Source: Candidatus Melainabacteria bacterium
GTDB lineage: Bacteria; Cyanobacteriota; Vampirovibrionia; Obscuribacterales; Obscuribacteraceae
Length of the DNA stretch: 64,000 nucleotides
Assembly (NCBI GenBank): GCA_016212515.1
Contig: JACRFZ010000087.1
Span: forward strand, 62,001 to 126,000
Direction: 5' to 3'
Below the pieces are notes generated by a model. It searched no databases and was not told where the DNA came from. It worked only from the letters and a program-made list of their open reading frames with translations. The translations under genes and the position numbers were made by a program. This document shows, piece after piece, positions 36,142 through 44,840 of the stretch (its first letter is position 1; each line of letters begins with the position of its first letter).

Positions 36142-36769
36142 CTCTTCCTCCGAAACCCCGGACCAGGGAAGCTCCAGGAAGTTCAGGCAACGGCAGAAAG
36201 CCACCCTGCGCTTGCACCTTCTGGATACAGCCAGCCGCCTGGTGGCGGAGGGCGGCGCAGAGTCGCTCAGTTTGAGAAAACTGGCAGAAGAGGTAGGAGC
36301 CTCGACCATGGTGGTCTACACCACCTTCGGCAGCAAGGAAGGCTTACTGAATGAACTCTGGCGGGAGGGCTTCCGCAGACTCTGGGAAACGGAGGAAGAA
36401 GCTCTCAAACAAGCCGATCCCCTGGCCAGACTGCACGCCCTCGGTAAGGCTTACCGGCAAAACGCACTCACCAACCCCTACTTTTATAAGCTTGTTTTTG
36501 GCGGGCAACTACACAACGACCAACTATCTAAAGAGATGGAAAGCGATGAATGCAACCGCACATTCACGGTGCTGGTGCAAGCAGTAGCCGACTGCCAGAA
36601 AGCCGGTCTAATAGACGGAGAACTACGAGACGTCGACGTGGCCGCCATGTTCTGGAGCACCGCCCATGGTGCCATAAGCCTGGAGTTGAGCGGTATGCTC
36701 GGCAAGTGGGCTTGTGCCGAAACAATTTACACTTTGAACTTCGAAAACTTACTAAGTGGTCTAAAATAG
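36122..36769 (+). CDS. TetR-family transcriptional regulator
   Basis: 215 residues. The N-terminal helix-turn-helix region (about 25-72) reads LLDTASRLVAEGGAESLSLR, KLAEEVGASTMVVYTTFGSK, EGLLNELW, as in TetR proteins; the C-terminal domain (90-210) would bind an unknown ligand and matches the WHG-type (FYKLVFGGQL) layout. The gene has its own consensus promoter with two palindromes over the start site, so it should repress itself and the oxidoreductase gene two bases downstream. The ligand is probably a substrate or product of that oxidoreductase (inference). The transcript appears leaderless, as no ribosome binding site fits between the promoter and ATG. Confidence 0.92.
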   Translation: MPNNIVISSSETPDQGSSRKFRQRQKATLRLHLLDTASRLVAEGGAESLSLRKLAEEVGASTMVVYTTFGSKEGLLNELWREGFRRLWETEEEALKQADPLARLHALGKAYRQNALTNPYFYKLVFGGQLHNDQLSKEMESDECNRTFTVLVQAVADCQKAGLIDGELRDVDVAAMFWSTAHGAISLELSGMLGKWACAETIYTLNFENLLSGLK

Positions 36770-36771
36770 AA

Positions 36772-38403
36772 ATGTCTTTTGACTACGATGCAATCATAAT
36801 CGGCTCCGGCATGGGGGGCTTAGCCACGGGCAGCCTGCTGGCGCAACTGAAGGGCTTCAAGGTGCTCGTACTGGAAAAGCATTTCAAAGTAGGCGGCTTC
36901 ACTCATACCTTCAGCCGCCATGGCTATAAGTTCGACGTGGGCGTGCACTACGTGGGAGAAATGCAGCCCGGCAGCCGCTCTCAAAAGCTTTTTGATTTAG
37001 TCAGTGGTGCCGCCGTAGAGTGGGCACCAATGCCTGATATTTACGATAAATTTGTCTACCCTGACTTCACCGTTTGCGCTTCATCCAATCGAGCAGTCTA
37101 TATCAATGAGCTGGTGAACCGCTTTCCTCATGAGAAAACCGCCATCCACAAATACTTCAAAGACATAGACGCCGTCAATCTCGCCATCCAGACCAAAACC
37201 ACGGCAAGCCTCCTGCCTGGAATACTTGCAGCGCCAGTCAATGCCTTCAACAGCGCTTTCAATAAACTGGCGATTATATCTACTGCCGACTATTTGAACG
37301 CCAACTTCAAAGACAACAAACTGAAAGCCGTGCTGGTTTCCCAGTGGGGTGACTATGGACTACCGCCATCTCTCAGTTCTTTCGCCATACACTCCTTAAT
37401 TGCCACCCACTTCTTGAATGGTGCCTTCTACCCCACAGGCTCGGCAGAAACTATCGCCCAGGCCATCGTGCCCATTATCAAACGAGCCGGCGGAGAGGTG
37501 CTGGTAAATCACGGGGTGGAAGAGATACTGGTCAAGAACGGCACCGCCTACGGCGTCACCGGCAAAGATCAGAGCGGCACCCCCTTCAGATTCAGTGCCC
37601 GCCATATCATTTCCAATGCCGGTATCTATCCTACTTTCCAAAAACTCCTGCCCGAAAATTACAAACTAGCAGTGCCCGGCTTCTCTGAAGCGCTTGATGC
37701 CTCATCCATTTCCATCTATATAGGCTTTAAACGCAGCCCTAAAGAGCTTGGCTTCCAGGGCGAGAACCACTGGCTGCACTCAAGCTACGATCACGACGCC
37801 GAATATGCAGCCCGCAACAATCCGCAAGGCAAGCCCGGCTTCGCCTATCTTTCCTTCGCCTCGCTCAAGGACAGACTGGCCGAAAAACATACCGCCCAGG
37901 TAATCACCATAGCCAGCGCCGCCCCCTTCAAGCAGTGGCAAAACACCGCCTGGAAAAAGCGCGGCAGTGAGTACGAGCAGTACAAAGAACGCCTGACGGA
38001 GAATCTTCTAAGCATGATAGAAAGCCGCTATGCCGGCTTCAGAGATCTGGTCGACTACTGCGAGCTGTCCACTCCCCTCACCGTGGAAAGTTTCACCGGA
38101 CACCCAGGCGGCCGCATTTACGGACAACCAATGACACCGCAAGTAGTAGCATCTCGCTCTTTCAAACCGGATACCCACGTCAAAAATCTCTATCTCACCG
38201 GCACCGATATACTGGCTCCCGGCGTGATGGGCGCCTTCATGGGAGGCGTGTTCTGTGCTGCCCGCATCATGGGTGCCTTTGGTCTGGCAGAAATAATGAC
38301 GGCGGCATCCAGCAGTCGCTCGCACTCACACAAGAAGTCGAACCAGACAGATCAAACCAGAGCCGGAGCGGAAGACAGGAAAGAGGCTGCCGGCGTGAAG
38401 TAG
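36772..38403 (+). CDS. NAD(P)/FAD-dependent oxidoreductase, RetSat/CrtI-like
   Basis: Start at ATG 36772, two bases after the TetR stop; longer frames would overlap TetR in another frame. 543 residues. FAD-binding IIIGSGMGGLATGSLLA near 8-24, LEKHFKVGGFTHTFSRHGY and the GVHYVGEM motif are typical of the all-trans-retinol 13,14-reductase and carotenoid desaturase/isomerase superfamily; the C-terminus has NLYLTGTDILAPGVMGAFMGG closing the FAD site. The substrate is likely a hydrophobic polyene or lipid, but not predictable. The last 40 residues are a polar Ser/His/Lys/Gln-rich tail. Controlled by the adjacent TetR protein. Confidence 0.9.
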   Translation: MSFDYDAIIIGSGMGGLATGSLLAQLKGFKVLVLEKHFKVGGFTHTFSRHGYKFDVGVHYVGEMQPGSRSQKLFDLVSGAAVEWAPMPDIYDKFVYPDFTVCASSNRAVYINELVNRFPHEKTAIHKYFKDIDAVNLAIQTKTTASLLPGILAAPVNAFNSAFNKLAIISTADYLNANFKDNKLKAVLVSQWGDYGLPPSLSSFAIHSLIATHFLNGAFYPTGSAETIAQAIVPIIKRAGGEVLVNHGVEEILVKNGTAYGVTGKDQSGTPFRFSARHIISNAGIYPTFQKLLPENYKLAVPGFSEALDASSISIYIGFKRSPKELGFQGENHWLHSSYDHDAEYAARNNPQGKPGFAYLSFASLKDRLAEKHTAQVITIASAAPFKQWQNTAWKKRGSEYEQYKERLTENLLSMIESRYAGFRDLVDYCELSTPLTVESFTGHPGGRIYGQPMTPQVVASRSFKPDTHVKNLYLTGTDILAPGVMGAFMGGVFCAARIMGAFGLAEIMTAASSSRSHSHKKSNQTDQTRAGAEDRKEAAGVK

Positions 38404-38434
38404 TAGCTACCGTCCTCACGAAAGAGCATCGGCT

Positions 38435-39166
38435 TTAGTGATCTACCCGCACCGTCTCATAGTCGTTCTTGGTCCAACTATAGCCGCCTCTGACATTGGT
38501 GTCGGCCACATAGTCGGCTTCGAAACTGACCTCGCGCCGCTGAGAGCCGGCTGGGAAAGAAAGACCAGGGTTACCTTCAAGGGAATTGATTACCCGAACC
38601 AGAATGCGATCGAAAGAGGTTTTGCCGGAGCTTCTGGTTATCTCAGCCATGACATGACGATCGCGAGTAACAGTCACCTTCATGGTTGCTTCGCCGCGAA
38701 TCAGAGCTACTTCCTGCCAGCGAGCATAAATTTCCGCACAGAGTTGCTTATGCCAGGCTTCCCAGGCCAGAGTCAGGGCCTTAGAGCCGCGTTCGGCACC
38801 TATATCAAAGCGCCGGTTCTCGGCTTGCCCACTAAGGGGCACATTGTCTCGCGCCGGTGTGGCGGCAAAGAGCTTGGGATCCACCAAGCCCCCCGAGGCC
38901 CCGGCCGCGGTAGCACGCCCGGAGAAACGTGAGGGAGCCACAGGAATGGCATCAGTGGTGACGTTCTCGGGAGAAACAGAGCGGCTTTGCACCGGTCTTT
39001 CCAGGCGCATGACACTGTTATTCAGACGCACACCGCCTTTCAGTGTAGACTGTGCTGCCGTGGCCGTGGAAAAGCCGGACAGAACCAGAGCCAGCGTACT
39101 GAAGACCAATACCAGGTCTTTACCATTAACAAAACGACGATTGCCGCTTAGAAAGCCCATATACAT
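38435..39166 (-). CDS. Secreted protein with TonB-C-like domain
   Basis: Start most likely at ATG 39166 or 39160 (MYM/MGF), giving about 244 residues; a longer frame reaches GTG 39247. A signal peptide follows (DLVLVFSTLALVLSGFSTA). The middle (30-130) is low-complexity. Residues about 135-225 (WEAWHKQLCAEIYARWQEVA, TMKVTVTRDRHVMAEI, LSFPAGSQRREVSFEADYVA) share the pattern of the domain at the end of 25134-26612 and of TonB/TolA C-terminal domains. No energy-transducing partner is nearby. It is followed upstream by a TPR gene on the same strand (95 bp). Confidence 0.7.
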   Translation of the reverse strand: MYMGFLSGNRRFVNGKDLVLVFSTLALVLSGFSTATAAQSTLKGGVRLNNSVMRLERPVQSRSVSPENVTTDAIPVAPSRFSGRATAAGASGGLVDPKLFAATPARDNVPLSGQAENRRFDIGAERGSKALTLAWEAWHKQLCAEIYARWQEVALIRGEATMKVTVTRDRHVMAEITRSSGKTSFDRILVRVINSLEGNPGLSFPAGSQRREVSFEADYVADTNVRGGYSWTKNDYETVRVDH

Positions 39167-39261
39167 TTGCCGATACCCATACCGCTTAAGTATTTCCTGA
39201 AGAGGAAGACCATAACTTGACACTTTCCACAAGACGCCGACTAACACCGTCTTGTTCCTTA

Positions 39262-40227
39262 TTATCTACCAGTGACAAGCCCGATAAAAGAGCCTACGAG
39301 CGCCCCCCTGAGAGCGGCATTGCCCATGCTGGAGCGGCTGCGGCCGGGAGACAGGGAATTTACAAGGGCAGCGCCGGCAGCTCCAGTGAGACCATAAGTG
39401 ATGACTCGTTTGAGTCGACCATCAAGATACCCCGCACTACTGGTGATACCAGAGGCTCGATTTTCGAAGTTACCGGTAGCGAACTCTTCACTTCTGGAAT
39501 TACTGAAGGGCGTAAGAGTACCGGCTGGTTCATTGTATGTCGGCAGTGGCGCAGGCTTCGAAGCAGCCCTGGCAATGGAGGGCGCCACAGGGGGAGCGGC
39601 AGCCGTCCAGGTGGAGTCAGTTGTTTTGGGTGTTGCAGCCAATTTGGATTTGAGACTAACCACGGCTTCATTTACCTCGGGGTCGTCTTTCTTGAAAGAT
39701 CTGGCCTGCTCGTAATAACTGAGCGCCTCGCTCAATTTGCCGTCGGTCTCTGCAATTACGCCAAGGTTGAAGTAAACGTCAAAACCGGGATGGCTGTAGC
39801 TTAACGCTGTAAGTTTGCTCTGCGCTTGCGATTTGAAACCCTGATTGTAGAGCGATAGAGCTTCAGCCAGGGTCTCACTGCCGTCATCGACATCGGCAAT
39901 GGGAGCCGCTTCCGGCATTAGCCTGTCGAGCTTACCGGCCTGGGCCGTCAAACTGCCGCCGCTTTTGCCATAGGAAACAGCACTGGCAATAGCTTTCAGG
40001 CGCTCACTTTCAAGACCCTGGGCGGTTTTCCCAAAGAGTTTAAGTTCCAGTTTCTCAATACGCTTGAGGCTGGAAAGCTCATTTTGAGGGCGCCCTAAAA
40101 CAGTGGTCTCTAGGGAGGAGAGGTCGTAAGAGGCAGCAGAAACCATAGCCAGAGCCGGCAAATTGATCGACAGAAGAAGAGCCAGGGCGGCACCCTGCAC
40201 TACTTGAGCTTTTTTGTAACTGGTCAT
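39262..40227 (-). CDS. Secreted TPR protein with glycine-zipper-like C-terminus
   Basis: Start at ATG 40227, with GAGG eight bases upstream; the frame continues to 40329 without support. 321 residues. Signal peptide about 1-32 (VQGAALALLLSINLPALAM). Residues 40-75 carry the LKRIEKLELKLFGK motif that in cyanobacterial-type proteins precedes helical repeats. Two TPR-like units occupy 125-190, a Pro/Ala/Ser linker follows, and the last 50 residues (GLTGAAGAALVNSL, GALVGSFIGLV) have a small-residue membrane-insertion pattern like glycine zippers. Role unknown, probably at the envelope. Followed at 95 bp by the TonB-C-like protein gene. Confidence 0.78.
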   Translation of the reverse strand: MTSYKKAQVVQGAALALLLSINLPALAMVSAASYDLSSLETTVLGRPQNELSSLKRIEKLELKLFGKTAQGLESERLKAIASAVSYGKSGGSLTAQAGKLDRLMPEAAPIADVDDGSETLAEALSLYNQGFKSQAQSKLTALSYSHPGFDVYFNLGVIAETDGKLSEALSYYEQARSFKKDDPEVNEAVVSLKSKLAATPKTTDSTWTAAAPPVAPSIARAASKPAPLPTYNEPAGTLTPFSNSRSEEFATGNFENRASGITSSAGYLDGRLKRVITYGLTGAAGAALVNSLSPGRSRSSMGNAALRGALVGSFIGLVTGR

Positions 40228-40642
40228 GATTTTGACCTCTGGCAATGCCAATTCCGCATGGGCAAACTGTGTCAAAAGAAGCAGTGGCAGAAAGGTACTG
40301 CCACCCTCTAAAACAAGCTTCAAATGCAACCTCTACGGCATCTGAAGACGGGCAGGAGCCCAGGTAGTTCCCAAATCAGGATAGATACACCAAAGACAGG
40401 AAGAAAGAAGTCAGCCTGCCCGGGTCAAGGCTTAAAACCCCATTAATAATTGTCAAGCGAAGCTTGAAAGCAGGCGCCCTTAACAATCTATCTAGATTTC
40501 CTTAACCACACCTTTGCCGGGGAGGGTGGATGATACCAATACATATACAGAAGATAGAACGACCGCAAAGGCAAAAATCTTTTGTAACTGGTAAAGAGTT
40601 AGAAAGACCGAATTTTCCAGGAAAATTCAAGGAAGAAACATC
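40228..40642. other. Region upstream of the TPR gene and microprotein
   Basis: 415 bp. It contains a small hairpin (CAAGC/GCTTG, 40454-40466) without a T-run and A/T-rich stretches, but no convincing promoter pair, repeat or RNA gene. Confidence 0.35.
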
Positions 40643-40744
40643 ATGGAAGTCGCTTTAGGATTATCACTAACAGCAGCGTGCTCCATTCTCGCCATCTGGA
40701 TTAACGACAAGTTCAAGGTCGGCGGCGAGCTAAAAGAAGACTGA
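40643..40744 (+). CDS. 33-residue single-pass membrane microprotein
   Basis: An ATG with AAGGAAG eight bases upstream opens a 33-codon frame. The product has a hydrophobic helix (VALGLSLTAACSILAIWI) and a charged tail (NDKFKVGGELKED), the usual layout of a bacterial membrane microprotein. It stands alone between divergent and convergent neighbours with 415 bp upstream. Function unknown. Supported by ribosome binding site and composition only. Confidence 0.6.
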   Translation: MEVALGLSLTAACSILAIWINDKFKVGGELKED

Positions 40745-40766
40745 AACTGAAAGCAGTCGCTCTCTC

Positions 40767-42029
40767 TTAGAAAACGGAACTCCGGCCAGCCCAGACGAAA
40801 CGCTTGAGAAGCGGGGCCGGTCTGAATCTTTCTGCGGCTGAGAAGGCACCCTTAGCTGCGCAAATGGCAGAGCGCCGCTCCAGTTCAGCAAGGCATACAG
40901 GTAGCCCCATGGAAGAGGCAAGTTCCAGGGGACCGGAGCGCATGCCCAGACCAGCCATCAAGGCCGGGTCAAGATCTTCGGGCATACAGATGCGCTCCTG
41001 CAAAGCCAGAAAAGCTTCGTTGATCATGGAAAGGAAGAGCGACTCAGCCAGATTATCCTTGGTGCAGAATTCCTTCAGCACTTCACAAGTCGGATCTTTT
41101 GCCAGAGCGCTGGTAAGTAAGGACGCCAGAGCAGGGTTTACTCCAGCCCGTTTACGGGTCTCTTTGTCATAGGCATAAAACCCGCCGCCGGTCTTCTGAC
41201 CGAGTACAGAAGCCTGGACCATTTCACTGAGAAGGGCCGGCACGGCAAAACGCGGTCCGTATTCGTTGTAATTGTAGGAAGCCACAGCCAGACCGATATC
41301 GGCGCCATTCATATCACGCAGAGCCAATGGGCCTATGGGCATTACGTAATCGCTGACAGCCTTATCGATTTCTTCCACCGTGGCAATGCCGGCAGTGAGC
41401 GCGAAGAGCGACTCGTTCATGTATCGTCCCAGAAGTCTGTTCACCAGGAAGGATGCACATTCTTCCACTCGCACGGCCAGCTTGCCAATGGAGGAAGCCA
41501 GTTCAAGGGCATAGCGCACGGTTTCGTGGGAGGTTTCAAGACCGGGTATGACCTCTACCAGCTTCATGATGTGAGCCGGGTTGAAGAAGTGCATGCCTAC
41601 TACTTTGTCGGCCCTTCTGGTAAAGCTGCCAATCTGAGAAATGGAAAGACTGGAAGTATTGGAGGCTAACACGGCATCCACATTGCACCATTCATCCAGT
41701 TCGGTGAAGATTGCTTTTTTGATCTCGATATTTTCGCTGGCCGCTTCGATGACAAGCTCCACATCGGCGAAACCTTCGTAATCGGTGGCACCCACGATGC
41801 GGGCGCGAATCTGGGCCGATTCTTCCTCGGAGAGACCTTTTTTGCGACGTCCCGCCAGCAGACGATCGATATTCTCAAAACCTTTCTTGAGGAAGTCTTC
41901 GTTTGCTTCCTTCACAAGTACCTGGTAGCCGCTTTGTGCAAAGGCCACGGCAATGGAGGCCCCCATAGTGCCGGCTCCGACAACGGCTATCAAGGCTGAT
42001 GCGGGTTGATTGTTCTCACTCAGCTCCAT
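40767..42029 (-). CDS. 3-hydroxyacyl-CoA dehydrogenase (3-hydroxybutyryl-CoA type)
   Basis: 420 residues. N-terminal NAD-binding domain with IAVVGAGTMGASIAVAFAQ (16-34), ASNTSSLSIS and the catalytic block GMHFFNPAHIMKLVEV, followed by two copies of the C-terminal 3HCDH domain (about 200-300 and 320-405). It should oxidise 3-hydroxyacyl-CoA to 3-oxoacyl-CoA with NAD in fatty acid breakdown, or run in reverse in butyrate or polyhydroxyalkanoate metabolism. GGGAG lies seven bases before the ATG. No thiolase or enoyl-CoA hydratase is nearby, so the direction is unknown. The last 35 residues are Arg/Ala/Phe-rich and add to the usual length. Confidence 0.93.
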   Translation of the reverse strand: MELSENNQPASALIAVVGAGTMGASIAVAFAQSGYQVLVKEANEDFLKKGFENIDRLLAGRRKKGLSEEESAQIRARIVGATDYEGFADVELVIEAASENIEIKKAIFTELDEWCNVDAVLASNTSSLSISQIGSFTRRADKVVGMHFFNPAHIMKLVEVIPGLETSHETVRYALELASSIGKLAVRVEECASFLVNRLLGRYMNESLFALTAGIATVEEIDKAVSDYVMPIGPLALRDMNGADIGLAVASYNYNEYGPRFAVPALLSEMVQASVLGQKTGGGFYAYDKETRKRAGVNPALASLLTSALAKDPTCEVLKEFCTKDNLAESLFLSMINEAFLALQERICMPEDLDPALMAGLGMRSGPLELASSMGLPVCLAELERRSAICAAKGAFSAAERFRPAPLLKRFVWAGRSSVF

Positions 42030-42528
42030 TGAAATCTCCCAGAGGCATTTAGTCGATGATGCAAAGTTACTTGCTCTCGGTCCGAAATTAAAGAGTCAGA
42101 CTAAGTGCTTTTCAAGCCGGAGTGACTCTGTGAATATGCTCATATTGGCCCGTGTTCATCGCCGACACATATAGCATTTTGACCCTTCCAACCTACCACT
42201 TTCATCGACCTGAATCTTCTCAAGTGAGTCCAGGTAAGGATCTCAGGGTTCTACAATTAATCACTTGACATCTTGGAATTTATTAAAGACTTGTAGCTTT
42301 TTTGCAATACTTCGTTAAAATAAATGCACAATAAAGCTTACTCACAAAGCTTTAGCCATCACATAGGGTCAGAGAACCAATCAAAAGTCCGCTCAAGCGA
42401 TTCCACTAAAGCTTCAGCCGGGCTATACAACTTGCGTTCTTCGTTCTTCGTTTCACTAGCCCCAAGCCCCCACAGAAAAGAACAATCAGGAATCTCAGCT
42501 CACGGCTTAACAAAGCCAGGAGGCGGTC
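42030..42528. other. 499-bp intergenic region
   Basis: Divergent spacer. A TTGACA occurs at 42265-42270, but no -10 at a proper distance follows; A/T-rich boxes near 42312-42321 are an alternative. A 78-codon frame at 42324-42557 has no ribosome binding site, biased composition, and overlaps the well-supported GTG start at 42529. I call nothing else here. Confidence 0.4.
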
Positions 42529-42996
42529 GTGCTCGCCTATTTAATCATCGGCATTGAACTCGCAATTCTATATACCGTCTTCTGGTATGTGTTTCTGCGC
42601 GAGCCGCGTCCGTACAAAATCCGTGAGAATATCTGGGGCTATTATCCCGGCGCAGGGCAAGATTCTGCCCACGCTGAGCACGGTTGCCAGCACTGCAACA
42701 GCCAGGCAGATGCCAACCAGAAAGCCAGAGAAGAAGAATGGCGCGTGCCCTCTTTCAGCAACATTCCCACAAGCCATATCGAAGAAGTTCAAGAGCGTTA
42801 CCAAAACGCCATGACTCCCATCGAGCTTTTGAGAAGTCAGCAAAAGGGCATCGAAAAAATTCACCTGCCCGGAAGTCATGATGATGGCGGCAAAAACTAT
42901 CGTGCCTGCACACAAAGGTTGAAAGTATCCGAGCCCAGAACTTTTCTGTCAAAATTAGGCGAGTCGCTCAACACGATGAATATCAAGTTGCCCTGA
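42529..42996 (+). CDS. Membrane-anchored small protein with CxxC
   Basis: 155 residues from GTG 42529; AGGAGG at 42518-42523 with five bases spacing makes this start convincing. One membrane helix (3-22, AYLIIGIELAILYTVFWYVF) is followed by a polar domain with HAEHGCQHCNSQAD (a CxxC with neighbouring His, about residues 48-57), which may bind a metal or be redox active. The rest is helical and Lys/Glu-rich. No family recognised. It lies 21 bp before the OppF-type ATPase gene on the same strand, so it is likely in the same transcript and may be a partner of that transporter (inference). Confidence 0.75.
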   Translation: MLAYLIIGIELAILYTVFWYVFLREPRPYKIRENIWGYYPGAGQDSAHAEHGCQHCNSQADANQKAREEEWRVPSFSNIPTSHIEEVQERYQNAMTPIELLRSQQKGIEKIHLPGSHDDGGKNYRACTQRLKVSEPRTFLSKLGESLNTMNIKLP

Positions 42997-43017
42997 AGCC
43001 AAATTTTGGATAATTAA

Positions 43018-44025
43018 ATGACCCAGTCCGGCTCCGTATCTGGTCCCCTGGTTGAAATTCGCAACCTAACCAAGCACTTTCCCATCCGCAAAGGCTTTTT
43101 CAATAAGCAAGTGGGTGCGGTGCGGGCATTGAGCGGTGTCAATCTAGACATCTATGAGGGCGAAACCCTCGGACTCGTGGGTGAATCCGGCTGCGGCAAG
43201 TCGACTCTTGGCCGGGTCATGCTGCGCCTCATGAATGCCACCGACGGCGAAGTGAAGTTCGAGGGAAAAGAAATCATGTCCCTTGACAATAAATCCATGA
43301 AGCCTTTGCGCAAGCAGATGCAGATAGTCTTTCAAAATCCTTATGCCAGCCTCGATCCCAGAATGACCATTGAGCAAATTCTGGCCGAACCGCTTGTGGT
43401 GCATGGGCTTTTCCAAGGGGATGCTTTGAGAAAGGAAGCGGAGAGATTAATCGAACTTGTTGGTCTCAAGAAAGAGATGCTCGATCGCTACCCTCACGAA
43501 TTTTCCGGCGGACAAAGACAACGTATTGGGATCGCCAGAGCGCTGGCCCTCAAGCCCAAACTAATTGTTGCCGACGAACCAGTATCGGCGCTCGATGTAA
43601 GTGTGCAGGCTCAAATCCTCAATTTACTCCTTGATCTAAAGAAAGAGTTCAAGCTCACCTATTTATTCATTGCTCACAACCTAGATGTGGTGCGCTATAT
43701 CAGCGACCGAATTGCCGTCATGTACCTGGGTCGAGTGGTAGAGATTGGCCCTTGCAGCCAGGTTTATGAAGAACCCCTGCATCCCTACGCCCGCGCTCTC
43801 ATTTCTGCCGCGCCTGTGCCGGACCCCAATTACGACAAGAGCCAGCGCATCATTCTTACAGGGGATCTCCCCAGCCCGGCCAACCCCCCTTCCGGTTGTG
43901 CCTTCCACACCAGATGCCCCCTCGTGCAGGAACGCTGCAAGCAAGAGTTGCCGCAGCTTAGAGAAATAAAGCCGGGTCATAGTTCAGCCTGTCACTTCGC
44001 TGAAGACCTTTTGCATAAGGCTTAG
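43018..44025 (+). CDS. Oligopeptide/dipeptide ABC transporter ATP-binding protein, OppF/DppF type
   Basis: 335 residues. Walker A GESGCGKST at 55-63, the ABC signature SGGQRQRIGIARAL, Walker B LIVADEPVSALDVSVQ and the switch His (FIAHNLDVV) are intact. The C-terminal oligo_HPY extension (PLHPYARALISAAPVPD, GCAFHTRCPLVQERC, with four Cys that in relatives bind an iron-sulfur cluster or metal) marks the OppD/F subgroup. The ATPase drives import of peptides or nickel-type ligands through a two-permease complex. No permease, solute-binding protein or OppD partner is in the neighbourhood, so it is orphaned here. Overlaps the convergent gene by four bases. Confidence 0.93.
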   Translation: MTQSGSVSGPLVEIRNLTKHFPIRKGFFNKQVGAVRALSGVNLDIYEGETLGLVGESGCGKSTLGRVMLRLMNATDGEVKFEGKEIMSLDNKSMKPLRKQMQIVFQNPYASLDPRMTIEQILAEPLVVHGLFQGDALRKEAERLIELVGLKKEMLDRYPHEFSGGQRQRIGIARALALKPKLIVADEPVSALDVSVQAQILNLLLDLKKEFKLTYLFIAHNLDVVRYISDRIAVMYLGRVVEIGPCSQVYEEPLHPYARALISAAPVPDPNYDKSQRIILTGDLPSPANPPSGCAFHTRCPLVQERCKQELPQLREIKPGHSSACHFAEDLLHKA

Positions 44026-44840
44026 AGGCGCGGACGCAAGTCGGTAAAACTGCCGTCGGTGCGCTGCCACTGGGCGCCAAAAACACCGTTCTCTACAATT
44101 TCATTGTAGACGGCAAAGACGCACTTGCCGGCGCCGGCACCGGCCTCCTCCAGAAGTGGTTGGGTCCATTTACGCAAGGTGAAAATGCGCGGCGCACTGC
44201 CGGTAATCACCCAAATAGGCAGACCGGTCTTGAGAAAGGCTCGAATCTTCGGCTCCCAGTGCCGGGTCTGGCGAAAATTACCGGTATCTATCTCAAGCAA
44301 GACTCGCACGGCAGGCAAATTGCTATCGGCATAGGTAAAGCCGATGGTGGCATCGGCCTGCTCTTCGGCTTCCGTAAGATCCCCGGCCAGCTCCTTCCAG
44401 AACTCACGGCCGGTGACAAATTCCAGATTGCCTATAAGCCCCCTGGCTTCGGCATCTTCAAGGGCCAGACGCAGATCTACCAGGCGCAGGAAATGCTCTT
44501 TATGGTAGGTATGGGGCGGTCCGGTGGGTATGGTTTCCCAGGAGATGCCACGATGCTGCTCAAGAGCTCGGGCTCCGGCTGCCGTTAGAAAATAGATCAG
44601 CTCCGGACGACCACGGCCTTCCATACGCCCCGAAGAAGCACAGCCTGTAAAGCCGGCCTGTTGAATGCGGCGCAGCCGCTTGCGGGCGGTCTCATAGCTT
44701 ATTTCGGGAAAGCACAGGCGGGCAAGCTGGCTGGAAGATATGGTACGGTGCAAATAAAGCTCCTGTAGAGCTGCAATGTCTCTATCCATAAGCACGACGC
44801 TGCGCTTTTTGGATTTGAGCTTGAGGGTCTTCCCGACCAT
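44022..44840 (-). CDS. Replication-relaxation family winged-helix protein
   Basis: Start uncertain: ATG 44840 (used here) gives 272 residues; TTG 44861 and ATG 44789 are alternatives. The winged-helix part (about 18-95) shows LMDRDIAALQELYLHRTISS, SQLARLCF and RPELIYFLTAAGARALEQHR, matching the replication-relaxation family known from plasmids and integrative elements. The C-terminal part (110-270) is alpha/beta with ADATIGFTYA, LLEIDTGNFRQTRHWEPKIR and an end rich in Phe/Trp; this region often resembles a nuclease-like or helicase-loader fold in the family. No origin, relaxase or partition genes are nearby, so it is either a chromosomal relic or a regulator. Confidence 0.75.
   Translation of the reverse strand: MVGKTLKLKSKKRSVVLMDRDIAALQELYLHRTISSSQLARLCFPEISYETARKRLRRIQQAGFTGCASSGRMEGRGRPELIYFLTAAGARALEQHRGISWETIPTGPPHTYHKEHFLRLVDLRLALEDAEARGLIGNLEFVTGREFWKELAGDLTEAEEQADATIGFTYADSNLPAVRVLLEIDTGNFRQTRHWEPKIRAFLKTGLPIWVITGSAPRIFTLRKWTQPLLEEAGAGAGKCVFAVYNEIVENGVFGAQWQRTDGSFTDLRPRL

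Noticed and set aside
36550..36771. N-terminal extension of the oxidoreductase gene into the TetR gene
   Set aside because: The extra 74 codons are Arg-rich out-of-frame TetR sequence; ATG 36772 directly precedes the FAD-binding motif.
42324..42557. 78-codon frame in the spacer before 42529
   Set aside because: No ribosome binding site, low-quality composition, and it overlaps the start of the well-supported GTG gene at 42529.
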